Source: Castellaniella caeni NBRC 101664
GTDB lineage: Bacteria; Pseudomonadota; Gammaproteobacteria; Burkholderiales; Burkholderiaceae_B
Assembly (NCBI RefSeq): GCF_001592225.1
Contig: NZ_BCWN01000025.1
Span: 1-51,071 of the forward strand
Direction of reading: 5' to 3'
DNA: 51,071 nt
Both the position numbers and the translations under genes were made by a program. Under the pieces are notes generated by a model. The model worked only from the letters and a program-made list of their open reading frames with translations, had not been told where the DNA came from and ran no database searches. Every line of letters begins with the position of its first letter. Position 1 is the stretch's first letter. Positions 24,614 through 32,890 of the stretch are shown here, piece by piece.

Positions 24614-25663
24614 ATGGATGCCCCTTCAGTACAGGACGCCTCGCACGGACGGCCATTTCCTGCCACACAGCACTATGGTTTTTTGCTGGTTCCGGGGTTC
24701 ACCCTGATCGGGTTTTCGTCCGCGGTAGAGCCCCTGCGCATGGCCAACCTGGCCAATGGTCACCCTTTGTTTCGCTGGTCTACGATCAGCCTGGATGGCG
24801 CACCCGTGCGGGCCAGCAACGACGTCCCGATCCAGCCGGATCACGCGCTAGACCAGACCCCGGCACTCGACGCCCTTTTCGTGTGCGGATCAAACCCAAT
24901 CCCGTCTCGCATCGACTCGCACTGCCTCAACTGGCTGCGCCACCGGGCGCGCCACGGAACCGTGCTGGGCGGCATCTGCACGGGCAGCTATTGGCTGGCA
25001 CGCGCCGGGCTGCTCAATGGGTATCGCTGCACCCTGCACTGGGAAGACACCGAACGGCTGCTGTCAGATTTCCCAGAGATCATCGTCTCCAAGCGCATCT
25101 ACGAAATCGACCGGGATCGCTATACCTGCAGCGGCGGGATTGCCCCGGTAGACCTGATGGTTGCTCTCATTGGCTTGCGCACCGGCAGCAACGAGATTGC
25201 GGCCAAGGTCTCCGAGCTGATGGTCTGCGAGCGCATCCGCTCTACCCAAGACCCCCAGCGCATTCCACTGCGCCAGCAACTGGGCACCAGCCAGCCCAAA
25301 CTGACCGAAATCGTGACCCTGATGGAAAACAACCTCGAAGAACCGCTCACAAAAGAAGAGCTAGCGCAGTTCATCCAGGTTTCGGTGCGTCAGCTCGAGC
25401 GCCTGTTTCAAGAGCACCTGAAATGCACGCCCAACGCCTACTACCTCGAGCTGCGACTGCGCCGGGCACGGCAGCTGCTGCTGAGTTCAGAGCAATCCAT
25501 CATCGACGTGGCAGCTGCCTGCGGTTTCGTGTCGGTCACGCACTTCACCCATCGCTACCGAGATTACTTCGGCACCACGCCCGGGCGCGAGCGCCGCGTC
25601 GTACCGTTTCCAAACTTGTCGACCGACACCGTTTCGGTACGTGCGCCCGACCAACACCACTAA
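24614..25663 (+). CDS. GlxA-family (DJ-1/PfpI plus AraC HTH) regulator divergent from creatinase
   Basis: A 349-aa protein. Three in-frame ATGs exist (24575, 24599, 24614); the last has GGAGA 8 bp upstream and is preferred. The sensor domain ([39 protein letters not shown]) is followed by an AraC-type HTH pair ([42 protein letters not shown]) at about 250-330. It belongs to the amidotransferase-like transcriptional regulators that control catabolism of betaine, carnitine, sarcosine and creatine. By position it should activate creatinase, probably through the 24503-24527 motif. It may also act at the distant ABC importer that carries the same motif. Confidence 0.87.
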   Translation: MDAPSVQDASHGRPFPATQHYGFLLVPGFTLIGFSSAVEPLRMANLANGHPLFRWSTISLDGAPVRASNDVPIQPDHALDQTPALDALFVCGSNPIPSRIDSHCLNWLRHRARHGTVLGGICTGSYWLARAGLLNGYRCTLHWEDTERLLSDFPEIIVSKRIYEIDRDRYTCSGGIAPVDLMVALIGLRTGSNEIAAKVSELMVCERIRSTQDPQRIPLRQQLGTSQPKLTEIVTLMENNLEEPLTKEELAQFIQVSVRQLERLFQEHLKCTPNAYYLELRLRRARQLLLSSEQSIIDVAAACGFVSVTHFTHRYRDYFGTTPGRERRVVPFPNLSTDTVSVRAPDQHH

Positions 25664-25863
25664 GCACACAAAGCGCAGCATCGTCTGCGGCCTTTGCGTC
25701 CCAGCACTATGGCGCGAACATACAAGCAGAAAACCTCGTGCTCCCTAGAATAGGCATCTGGCAGGCTAAGCCGATCACGGCAAAAGGGCTTGCCAGCCAC
25801 GGCCGACTTTGCAAGGCGCACCCCAACGCGCACGGCGACACCAGACCCATCACAGGAGACACC

Positions 25864-27138
25864 ATGTTTTTAGAAAACGAACAAATTCAGGGCTTTGACG
25901 ACGAGCTATGGGCAGCCATCGAAGCCGAAAACCAACGCCAGGAACAGCACATCGAGCTCATCGCCTCAGAAAACTATACCAGCCCCCGGGTGATGCAAGC
26001 CCAAGGCACCAAGCTGACCAACAAGTACGCCGAGGGGTACCCCCAAAAACGCTACTACGGTGGCTGCGAGCACGTGGATGTGGTCGAGCAGCTGGCCATC
26101 GACCGCACCTGCGAACTGTTCGGCGCGGCCTGGGCGAACGTGCAGCCTCATTCGGGCTCTCAAGCCAACGCGGCGGTTTACCTAGCCCTGCTACAACCCG
26201 GCGACACGCTGCTGGGCATGAGCCTGGCACACGGCGGGCACCTGACCCACGGCGCCAAAGTAAGCTCTTCGGGCCGCCTGTACAACGCAGTGCAATATGG
26301 CCTGGATAAAAACGATCTGATCGACTACGACGAAGTCGAGCGCCTGGCTCTGGAACACAAGCCAAAAATGATCGTAGCCGGGTTTTCCGCCTACTCGCAG
26401 GTGCTCGATTTTCCTCGTTTCCGCCAAATCGCCGATCGGGTTGGTGCGCTGTTCATGGTCGATATGGCGCACTTCGCCGGGCTGGTCGCCGCGGGGCTGT
26501 ACCCCAACCCGGTGCCCCATGCCGACATCGTCACGACCACCACGCACAAGACCCTGCGCGGCCCGCGCGGCGGGCTCATCATGGGCCGCGCCAACCCCGA
26601 CATCTACAAGAAGATTCAGTCGGCCGTGTTTCCTGGTGCACAAGGCGGCCCCCTGATGCACGTCATCGCCGCCAAGGCGGTTGCCCTCAAAGAAGCCATG
26701 CAGCCGGCATTTCGTGAGTACCAGCAGCAGGTGCTGCACAACGCCAAGGCCATGGCCGAGGTCTTCGTTGCCCACGGCCTGCGCATCGTGTCGGGCGGCA
26801 CACATGACCATCTGTTTTTGGTAGACCTGTCTGCCAAGGGCATCACCGGCAAGGCAGCGGACGCCGCGCTGGGCGCCGCTCATATTACGGTCAATAAAAA
26901 CGCGGTTCCCAACGACCCACAGCCGCCGTTCGTCACCAGCGGCATCCGGGTTGGCTCGCCCGCCATCACCACACGCGGCTTGCGGGCCCAAGAGGCCCGT
27001 CAGCTGGCTGGCTGGATGTGCGAAATTCTGGACGATCTGGATAACCAGGAAACCATCGCTCGTGTCCGTGAACAGGTGATCGCACTATGTCAGCGCTTCC
27101 CGGTGTATCGCGCAGCCACCGAGACCGTCACGGCATGA
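25864..27138 (+). CDS. glyA: Serine hydroxymethyltransferase
   Basis: A 424-aa protein starting at ATG 25864 (CAGGAGAC upstream). The frame is open far upstream, but that part is non-coding. The PLP lysine is Lys229 in [14 protein letters not shown], the same number as in E. coli Gly[15 protein letters not shown] and the [11 protein letters not shown]-like block ([15 protein letters not shown]) are also typical. It converts glycine and 5,10-methylene-THF to serine and THF, so it uses both products of sarcosine oxidase. This is likely a dedicated catabolic copy. The 200-bp leader shows no glycine riboswitch, only a bulged hairpin (TGGC...AAGCC / GGCTTGCCA near 25760-25800). Confidence 0.95.
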   Translation: MFLENEQIQGFDDELWAAIEAENQRQEQHIELIASENYTSPRVMQAQGTKLTNKYAEGYPQKRYYGGCEHVDVVEQLAIDRTCELFGAAWANVQPHSGSQANAAVYLALLQPGDTLLGMSLAHGGHLTHGAKVSSSGRLYNAVQYGLDKNDLIDYDEVERLALEHKPKMIVAGFSAYSQVLDFPRFRQIADRVGALFMVDMAHFAGLVAAGLYPNPVPHADIVTTTTHKTLRGPRGGLIMGRANPDIYKKIQSAVFPGAQGGPLMHVIAAKAVALKEAMQPAFREYQQQVLHNAKAMAEVFVAHGLRIVSGGTHDHLFLVDLSAKGITGKAADAALGAAHITVNKNAVPNDPQPPFVTSGIRVGSPAITTRGLRAQEARQLAGWMCEILDDLDNQETIARVREQVIALCQRFPVYRAATETVTA

Positions 27139-27145
27139 TGCCATC

Positions 27146-28387
27146 ATGACCCTCAGCCCGGCCGACCCGATCGACCAGCCCTGCAGCGCCGGTACACAGA
27201 CGCTGTTGTGTCTGGCTCTGTTCGGGGCGGCCTACACGGCACAGACAGTCTCGCCGGTGATGCTGTTCTACACCATTCACCTGCACTTATCGACGACCGA
27301 TCTGACGCTGTTCTTCACGGTCTATGCCATGGGTCTGATGCTGGCTTTCCTGGTGGGGGGCCCCCAATCTGATCGGCGCGGCCGCAAGGCCGTGGTTTTG
27401 CCTTCGGCGAGCCTGCTGCTGTTGGCGGTACTGGCCCTGATGGGTGCGGCGGTGTGGGGCAAGCCGATGATTTTGGCGGCGCGGTTCATCCAGGGCATCG
27501 CCAGCGGCGCCATCTTCACCGTCGGCACCGTCTGGCTGCGTGAAATGGCAGGCAGCAGCAACGCCACACGCGCCTCAATGCTGGCCAGTGGCGTCATGGC
27601 ATTTGGCTTTGCCGTCGGCCCCTTTGCCTCGGGCATCCTGGTTCAATGGCTGCCCTGGCCGCAGCTGCTGTCGTTCATGATTGCGCTGATCATGGTGGCG
27701 GGCGCCATCCTGATTCTTCGTACCTTGCCCGAGACGTTGACGCTGGGCCGGGCTTCTCGGGTTCAGATCGGCCTGCCGCCAGGAACTGCTGCGGGCTTCT
27801 TTTGCTATCTCGTCCCGTGCGGGCTCTTGGTCTACACCTTTACGATGCTGTCGCTGATCGCCTTCCCAATCCAGTTAGGCAAGGCAGGGTTCGTGCAGAT
27901 TTACTTCGTGCTGGGGCTGAGCGCCTTGCTCGTACAAGGATTTGCCGCGGCAGCCACATTCTGGGCAATGCGGCTTGGGCCTGCTCGGGCCGGCTGGGTG
28001 GCAGGCCTGTGCGGTGCAGCGGGCTGCATCCTGGGCTACTTGTCGGTTCAACCCGGCGGCTGGCTCTGGGTGCTTCCGGCCTCTGCAGCCATCGGCCTGG
28101 CCAATGGCCTGTCGATGGCGTCAGGCGTGGCCGTGTCAGACCGTCTGGCACCTGCGGGCCAGCGAGGGGCATTGATTTCGATGTTCTATGTCGTTGTCTA
28201 CCTGGGCTACTCAAGTCCGACGCTCTTGTCATTGGTCTGGGGCAGGCACACCATGGAGCGCGATGAAACTCTGATGACACTGAGCCTCTTTGCTTTGACG
28301 ATGACGGCCGTCATCGCCACGGCAGGCCGACGCGCCATGGCACAGCCTTATTCGGCCAAGGCGGCAGATCAAGCCGAACACACCTAA
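27146..28387 (+). CDS. MFS transporter, DHA1-like
   Basis: A 413-aa, about 12-segment membrane protein beginning 7 bp after the glyA stop, so probably cotranscribed. The MFS loop GGPQSDRRGRKAVVLPSA lies after TM2, and RFIQGIASGAIFTVGTVWLRE is in TM4-5 as in drug:H+ antiporter-1 members. The substrate is unknown. Coupling with glyA suggests export of an overflow amino acid such as glycine or serine, or of a toxic intermediate; this is inference. Its 3' end overlaps the convergent alanine racemase gene by 4 bp. Confidence 0.8.
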   Translation: MTLSPADPIDQPCSAGTQTLLCLALFGAAYTAQTVSPVMLFYTIHLHLSTTDLTLFFTVYAMGLMLAFLVGGPQSDRRGRKAVVLPSASLLLLAVLALMGAAVWGKPMILAARFIQGIASGAIFTVGTVWLREMAGSSNATRASMLASGVMAFGFAVGPFASGILVQWLPWPQLLSFMIALIMVAGAILILRTLPETLTLGRASRVQIGLPPGTAAGFFCYLVPCGLLVYTFTMLSLIAFPIQLGKAGFVQIYFVLGLSALLVQGFAAAATFWAMRLGPARAGWVAGLCGAAGCILGYLSVQPGGWLWVLPASAAIGLANGLSMASGVAVSDRLAPAGQRGALISMFYVVVYLGYSSPTLLSLVWGRHTMERDETLMTLSLFALTMTAVIATAGRRAMAQPYSAKAADQAEHT

Positions 28388-29508
28388 TCCGCCACATCCA
28401 CGCGACGCGGTACGCGGTGGGTCAGGCCCGCCAGCAGGTCATTGGCGATGGTGCTGGACGACCAGGAGATTTCGTCCACCGACGGCCCGCCCTCGCCCCA
28501 CAGGATCACGCGCGAGCCGATGTCGGCCAGCGGCACGGGGTCGAGATCGACCGAGAGCATGTCCATCGACACCCGCCCCACCAGTCGGGTGCGCACCCCC
28601 GCCACCGTGACGGGCGTCCCCGTGATCGCGTGCCGGGGATAGCCATCGGCATAGCCGCACGCCACGATCCCCACCCGCATGTCGTGATCGGTACGGAAGG
28701 CATAGCCGTAGCCAATGGCTTCACCGGCGGGCAGCACGTGGGTGCTGATGATTTCGGAGTGCAAGGTCATCGCGGGGCGCAGGTTCAGCGCGGTGGCATC
28801 GCGCCCCACGTAGGGCGACGCCCCATACAGGCAGATGCCGGGGCGCACCCACTGTTCGTCCCCGGGCACGGCGGCCACCAGCCCCGGAGAAAGCACCGCC
28901 GCCGAATTGCAGACGCTGACGGGCCCGGGCAAACCGGCGGTGACGCGCGCAAAGCAATCGAGCTGCGCGCGGGTGACGGCCAGGTCGTCGTCGGCACGGG
29001 CGAAGTGCGTCATCTTGCCCACCACCGACAGCTTGCCCGCCGCCAGCAAGGCCTGCGCCCGGGCAAACGCCGCCGCGTACTCGCCGGGCTGAAACCCCAG
29101 ACGGTGCATGCCCGAATTGAGCATGACGTGCGCGGCAATAGGGGCATGCGCCGACGCGGCTTCAAGCATGGCCAGCTGCGCGTGGCTGTGCACCACGGTG
29201 CTGATGTGGTAGCGCGCCAGCACGTCGATGTCGCCCGGCTTGAAGAAGCCCTCGAGCAGCAAAATGGGCCGCTGCCAGCCCAGCTCGCGGCAGCGCACGG
29301 CTTCGGGCACTTCGAGCAGGGCCAGACCGTCCGCCGCGGCAAAACCGCGCACGGCCGCATCGAGCCCATGCCCATAGCCATTGGCCTTGACCACCGCCCA
29401 GACATGCACTGCGGCGCGGGCCTTTTCGGACGCCACATGCTTGCTGACCTGTGCCAGGTTATGCGCCAGCGCTCGTGGATGGACGACAGCAAGAATAGGA
29501 CGCGACAT
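28384..29508 (-). CDS. alr: Alanine racemase
   Basis: A 374-aa PLP enzyme that interconverts L- and D-alanine for peptidoglycan or D-alanine catabolism. The start is ATG 29508, because GGGGGA lies just upstream; an in-frame ATG five codons earlier has none. The PLP lysine is in WAVVKANGYGHG (about 42-53). The second catalytic residue is the tyrosine of the GYADGYPR region (about 269). LNSGMHRLGF and the C-terminal HRVPRR are typical. Whether it is the biosynthetic (alr) or catabolic (dadX) copy cannot be told; no dadA is adjacent. Confidence 0.93.
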   Translation of the reverse strand: MSRPILAVVHPRALAHNLAQVSKHVASEKARAAVHVWAVVKANGYGHGLDAAVRGFAAADGLALLEVPEAVRCRELGWQRPILLLEGFFKPGDIDVLARYHISTVVHSHAQLAMLEAASAHAPIAAHVMLNSGMHRLGFQPGEYAAAFARAQALLAAGKLSVVGKMTHFARADDDLAVTRAQLDCFARVTAGLPGPVSVCNSAAVLSPGLVAAVPGDEQWVRPGICLYGASPYVGRDATALNLRPAMTLHSEIISTHVLPAGEAIGYGYAFRTDHDMRVGIVACGYADGYPRHAITGTPVTVAGVRTRLVGRVSMDMLSVDLDPVPLADIGSRVILWGEGGPSVDEISWSSSTIANDLLAGLTHRVPRRVDVAD

Positions 29509-29545
29509 GGTTCCCCCAGGCAATGGCGGGCACGCCGGATGAAGC

Positions 29546-29569
29546 GGCCCATGCCACCCGGCATGGGCC
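29546..29569 (-). terminator. Hairpin downstream of ubiUVT
   Basis: GGCCCATGCC / GGCATGGGCC, a perfect 10-bp stem with an ACCC loop, lies in the gap between the ubiT stop and the alr start. It has no T-run, but it is placed to end the ubiU-ubiV-ubiT transcript before alr. Confidence 0.5.
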
Positions 29570-29654
29570 CGAAGGCCCGCTCTCGTGTTGCTCAGGATGC
29601 CACATCAGACTGAGGCGGCAAAGGGCAGCCCCATCGCGGGCAAGGTCTTGGTAC

Positions 29655-30158
29655 TTACGCGGAATGCCCGCGCGGCTGGGGGGCGAGCCGCGACTTCAGG
29701 CCCTGGGTCAGATCGCGCAGCACCGCCTTGGGATGAAAGACCGCCATGTCGATGGCGTCGAGCGTGTTCTTGACCATGAGGCCCAGCTCGGTATCGCCCT
29801 CGATGACCAGACGGCGGCTGAAAAACAGTGTATCGGGGTCTTCGCGGCGCTGGATCAGCTGGTAGAAATCATGCACGTCGGCGCGGATGGTGAGGTCGGG
29901 CTCGGCATCCCCATGCTGTGCGGCCCGGAAAGCCCCCTGGCGCCAGGTGTAGTCGAAGCGCAGGCGGGCATCGGCCACGTGGATGCGCAGCGAGCGGCCT
30001 TCCAGCAGGTGCAGGGTGTCGGGGTGCAGGTGGCGTGCCAGCATGAGGTTCAGGCCGGCGACAAAGAGCAACGAACCGGGGTAGCGTGGCAGGCGCTCCA
30101 GCACCTGGGCCACGGTCTCGGGCACGCGAAAGGAAGAGGAAGATGAGGAAGTTTGCAT
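29655..30158 (-). CDS. ubiT: O2-independent ubiquinone biosynthesis accessory factor UbiT (SCP2 domain)
   Basis: A 167-aa protein; ATG 30158 begins MQTSSSSSSFRVPE. It has an SCP2/sterol-carrier-like lipid-binding domain (residues about 15-150) with YTWRQGAFRAAQHGDAEPDL and the conserved FFSRRLVIEGDTELGLMVKN. UbiT (formerly YhbT) is needed with UbiU and UbiV to make ubiquinone without O2, probably by binding the isoprenoid intermediates. It lies 41 bp after ubiV in the same direction. Confidence 0.9.
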   Translation of the reverse strand: MQTSSSSSSFRVPETVAQVLERLPRYPGSLLFVAGLNLMLARHLHPDTLHLLEGRSLRIHVADARLRFDYTWRQGAFRAAQHGDAEPDLTIRADVHDFYQLIQRREDPDTLFFSRRLVIEGDTELGLMVKNTLDAIDMAVFHPKAVLRDLTQGLKSRLAPQPRGHSA

Positions 30159-30199
30159 CGATAAGGTTCCGGATAATAGGGGTCGAACGGAACGACACA

Positions 30200-31216
30200 C
30201 TAGGCGCTTCGCGCGACCTGGACGCGCGGGCGCACCCCCGGCGCCCCGGAGGCCGCCTGGGCCTGCGCGGCGGATGCCGCCATGCCGCCGGCCGCCTGAC
30301 CCGCGTCGCCCGCGGCCTCCATGGCCATACCCGGCAGGATCATGTCCAGGCCCGGGCGCCCATGCCAATAACCATTGCAGGGCCCGGCCGGCATCAGGGG
30401 CACGAGGCGCGCATGGGCGCTTTCGGGTGATTCCTGCCCGTCGAGCACGGCCCGGAAGGCCGCCACGACCTGATCCATGTGCTGCGACTGCGGGCTCAGG
30501 CGGATGACGTCCACCCCCAGGTCACGCAGCTCGTCGAGCTCGTGGATGAGGGTATTGACCAGTGCCGATTGCGTCTGAATGCCGTTGATGGTGAGAAAAG
30601 CCTGCGATTCTTTGGTTTCGAGCAGCAGGCCGTCGGGGTATTCCATGCAGACGTACTGGCAGTTGTCCTTGGGAAAATTGCGGTTGCGCGCGGTAAAGCA
30701 GCGCGCCGAAAACGCCAGCGGCATGCGGCCATAGGCAAAGACCTCGGTCTGCAGGCCCGCCGGGCGATCCTGCTGCAGCTGGGTCAGGCCCGCGCGTCCC
30801 ATTTCGAGCGGCATCACCCAGCGCGTGGCGCCCTGGGCGGCCACGACGTCGAGCGTGGGCTTGCTGTAGATATTGAGAAACGGCCCGGCAATGAAAGGGC
30901 GCCCCTGCATGCGATGCACGGCCCCCATGTCGTTGGCCTCGATGGCGTACTGCGTGTTTTCGGTGATCTTGCGCAGTGTGTTGAGGTCGTTGCCCGATTC
31001 GAGCAACACCTGGGTAGAGAGCACCGGCGTCTTGCCCGCCTGCGCGAGCAGGTCGGCCACCTCGATCCAGTCGGGCAGGCGCAGTTCGTGGCGCCGCGAA
31101 CAGACGGTTTCACCCAGGTAGACGATGTCGACTGGCCAGTCGCACACCGCTGCGTAGAATTCGAGTGTGGTGACGCGCGGCCAGTAGTACTGCAAAGGGC
31201 CCAAAGCGATTTTCAT
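30200..31216 (-). CDS. ubiV: O2-independent ubiquinone hydroxylation protein UbiV (4Fe-4S, U32 peptidase-like)
   Basis: A 338-aa protein. Four cysteines match the 4Fe-4S ligands of E. coli UbiV in spacing: Cys39 in GETVCSRR, then Cys173, Cys186 and Cys190 in ARCFTARNRNFPKDNCQYVC (E. coli 39/180/193/197). It acts with UbiU in the O2-independent hydroxylation steps of ubiquinone synthesis. The C-terminus beyond about 295 is an Ala/Gly-rich low-complexity tail (GMAASAAQAQAASGAPG) not expected in the family. It starts 17 bp after ubiU. Confidence 0.94.
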   Translation of the reverse strand: MKIALGPLQYYWPRVTTLEFYAAVCDWPVDIVYLGETVCSRRHELRLPDWIEVADLLAQAGKTPVLSTQVLLESGNDLNTLRKITENTQYAIEANDMGAVHRMQGRPFIAGPFLNIYSKPTLDVVAAQGATRWVMPLEMGRAGLTQLQQDRPAGLQTEVFAYGRMPLAFSARCFTARNRNFPKDNCQYVCMEYPDGLLLETKESQAFLTINGIQTQSALVNTLIHELDELRDLGVDVIRLSPQSQHMDQVVAAFRAVLDGQESPESAHARLVPLMPAGPCNGYWHGRPGLDMILPGMAMEAAGDAGQAAGGMAASAAQAQAASGAPGVRPRVQVARSA

Positions 31217-31233
31217 GATGTGTTCCTAAAAAC

Positions 31234-32286
31234 TTATTTCCAGGGCCGGTGGTAGGCGCCCAGCGTGTGCTGCTGGCCTTCGGCCACCTTGTTGAGTTCG
31301 GCCATCCACGCGGGGTGCACCGAATAACGGGCCGCGTTGCCGCGCGCCTGGTCGATGGCCTGGCGCCACACGCGGGTGACCTGCGCCACGTAGGCGGGGC
31401 TGCGCTGGCGGCCCTCGATCTTGATGGCGCGCACCCCCATGGCCATGAGCTTGGGCAGCAGTTCGAGCGTATTGAGGCTGGTGGGTTCTTCGAGGGCGTA
31501 ATAGTTTTCACCCGCCACGTCGAAGCGCCCCTTGCACAAGGTGGGGTAGCCCGCGTTCTCGCCCGCGTCGTAGCGGTCGATGAGCACACCGTTCAGGCGC
31601 GATTCGAGCCCCTGATCGGTCTGTTGCCAGCGCACGTGCTTGGCGGGCGAGCAGACCCCGTGCGTATTGGGCGATTCGCCCGTCGCGTAGGACGACAGAG
31701 CACAACGCCCTTCGACCATGACGCACAGGCTGCCAAAGCCGAAGACTTCGATCTCGACTGGCGTGTTTTCGCAGACCTGCTGCACCTGGGCCACCGACAG
31801 CACGCGCGGCAGCACGGCGCGCGCCACGCCAAAGCGTTCGTGGTAGAACTGGATGGCCTCGTAGTTGGTGGCCGAGCCCTGCACCGACAGGTGCAGGCGC
31901 AGCTGCGGGTGCGTGGCGTTGGTGTAGGCCATGAGCCCGGGGTCGGCCATGATGATGGCATCGACCCCGGCGTCGGCGGCCCGATCGACGGAGTCTTGCC
32001 ACAAGCGCCAGGCATCGGGCTGAGGGTACGTGTTGAGTGCAAGCAGCACCTTGCGCTGGCGGTCGTGCGCATAACGGATGCCCTCGGCAATGGCCTTGGC
32101 ATCGAAATTGAGGCCCGCAAAGTTGCGCGCATTGGTGGCGTCGCGAAAACCCAGATAGACGCAATCGGCGCCTTCATCGACGGCGGCTTTCAGGGCGGGC
32201 AGGCTGCCCGCGGGGCACACGAGTTCAAAGGTGGCGGGGTCGTGGTGAGGCACCACGCGGGGGCGGGAGGGGGGAGCAGATGACAT
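31234..32286 (-). CDS. ubiU: O2-independent ubiquinone hydroxylation protein UbiU (U32 peptidase-like)
   Basis: A 350-aa protein. ATG 32286 follows AGGA; the longer open frame upstream lacks family sequence. ELVCPAGSLPALKAAVDEGADCVYLG is the U32 N-terminal signature. The Fe-S cysteines lie in GRCALSSYATGESPNTHGVCSPAKH and in the later PTLCKGRF. The partner is UbiV, with which it forms a heterodimer. It is the first gene of ubiUVT, with an FNR-type box 165 bp upstream. Together these genes let the cell make ubiquinone for respiration, such as denitrification, without O2. Confidence 0.94.
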   Translation of the reverse strand: MSSAPPSRPRVVPHHDPATFELVCPAGSLPALKAAVDEGADCVYLGFRDATNARNFAGLNFDAKAIAEGIRYAHDRQRKVLLALNTYPQPDAWRLWQDSVDRAADAGVDAIIMADPGLMAYTNATHPQLRLHLSVQGSATNYEAIQFYHERFGVARAVLPRVLSVAQVQQVCENTPVEIEVFGFGSLCVMVEGRCALSSYATGESPNTHGVCSPAKHVRWQQTDQGLESRLNGVLIDRYDAGENAGYPTLCKGRFDVAGENYYALEEPTSLNTLELLPKLMAMGVRAIKIEGRQRSPAYVAQVTRVWRQAIDQARGNAARYSVHPAWMAELNKVAEGQQHTLGAYHRPWK

Positions 32287-32450
32287 GAGGAATCCTGGCA
32301 GTTCTAGCGAGAGGGCGGGGCTTGCCGCCGGGCCCTGCCTGTGCAATGGCCGCGTACGCGCAGCCCGCCGCCCTGCCCGGCAAACGCCGCTGAGCGCGAT
32401 GTCGTCGGCAGGGCCGACGTTCACTATGCGCGAGTGCGCAATAAAATGCC

Positions 32451-32464
32451 TTAACGCGGATCAA
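32451..32464. promoter_or_regulatory. FNR/Dnr-type box between ubiU and the DUF2249 gene
   Basis: TTAAC-GCGG-ATCAA has the same two half-sites as the nrdD box (TTAAC-N4-ATCAA). It lies in the 380-bp divergent gap, 165 bp before ubiU and 203 bp before the DUF2249 gene, so it may serve either. No coding signal is seen elsewhere in this gap (32287-32666). Confidence 0.55.
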
Positions 32465-32666
32465 GAATCGTCAAGATCACCCCGGTTTCCGTATGCCGCG
32501 ACCGCAACGGCTGCACAGCTGCGGCAAGCAACGGGGGCCGTCACACCCGAGGCGATCCACGCCGCAACCTGCCTGCCCAAGCAGAACCGCCACGCGACAC
32601 GCGGTTTTCGGGTGCGTTCGAGGCAGAATCGTGTAAGGTAGCGCCTGCATCCCAAGGACACCCGCC

Positions 32667-32888
32667 ATGCCCCCTACCGACATCACGCTCGACGTGCGCG
32701 GCCTGCCGCCGCCCGAACCGCTGGAACACTGCCTCGAGGCCCTGGCCGACCTGAAACCCGGCGAACGCCTGTGCCTGATGATCGACCGCGAGCCCTACCC
32801 GCTGTACGCCATGCTCGACCGCGACGGTTTCGCGCACGACTGCACGTTTGAAGATACGCACTTCCTGGTCACCATCTGGATCGACTGA
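32667..32888 (+). CDS. DUF2249 (TusA-like fold) small protein
   Basis: A 73-aa protein, ATG 32667 after AAGGA. LDVRGLPPPEPLEHCLEALADLKPGERLCLMIDREPYPLYAMLDRDG follows the DUF2249 pattern, a TusA/SirA-like two-layer fold with the conserved RGLPPPEP loop. DUF2249 genes are often found in denitrification and anaerobic-respiration clusters; their biochemical role is not established. It is followed after 2 bp by a membrane-protein gene, so the two form an operon. Confidence 0.8.
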   Translation: MPPTDITLDVRGLPPPEPLEHCLEALADLKPGERLCLMIDREPYPLYAMLDRDGFAHDCTFEDTHFLVTIWID

Positions 32889-32890
32889 AC

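Noticed and set aside
25664-25863. Glycine or THF riboswitch in the glyA leader
   Set aside because: I could not find the paired glycine-aptamer core or a THF-aptamer pattern; only a bulged hairpin is present.
24550-27138. Apparent 862-codon open frame that would fuse extra sequence to GlyA
   Set aside because: The first 438 codons overlap the GlxA-type regulator in another frame and have no family sequence; GlyA homology and a good ribosome site begin at 25864.
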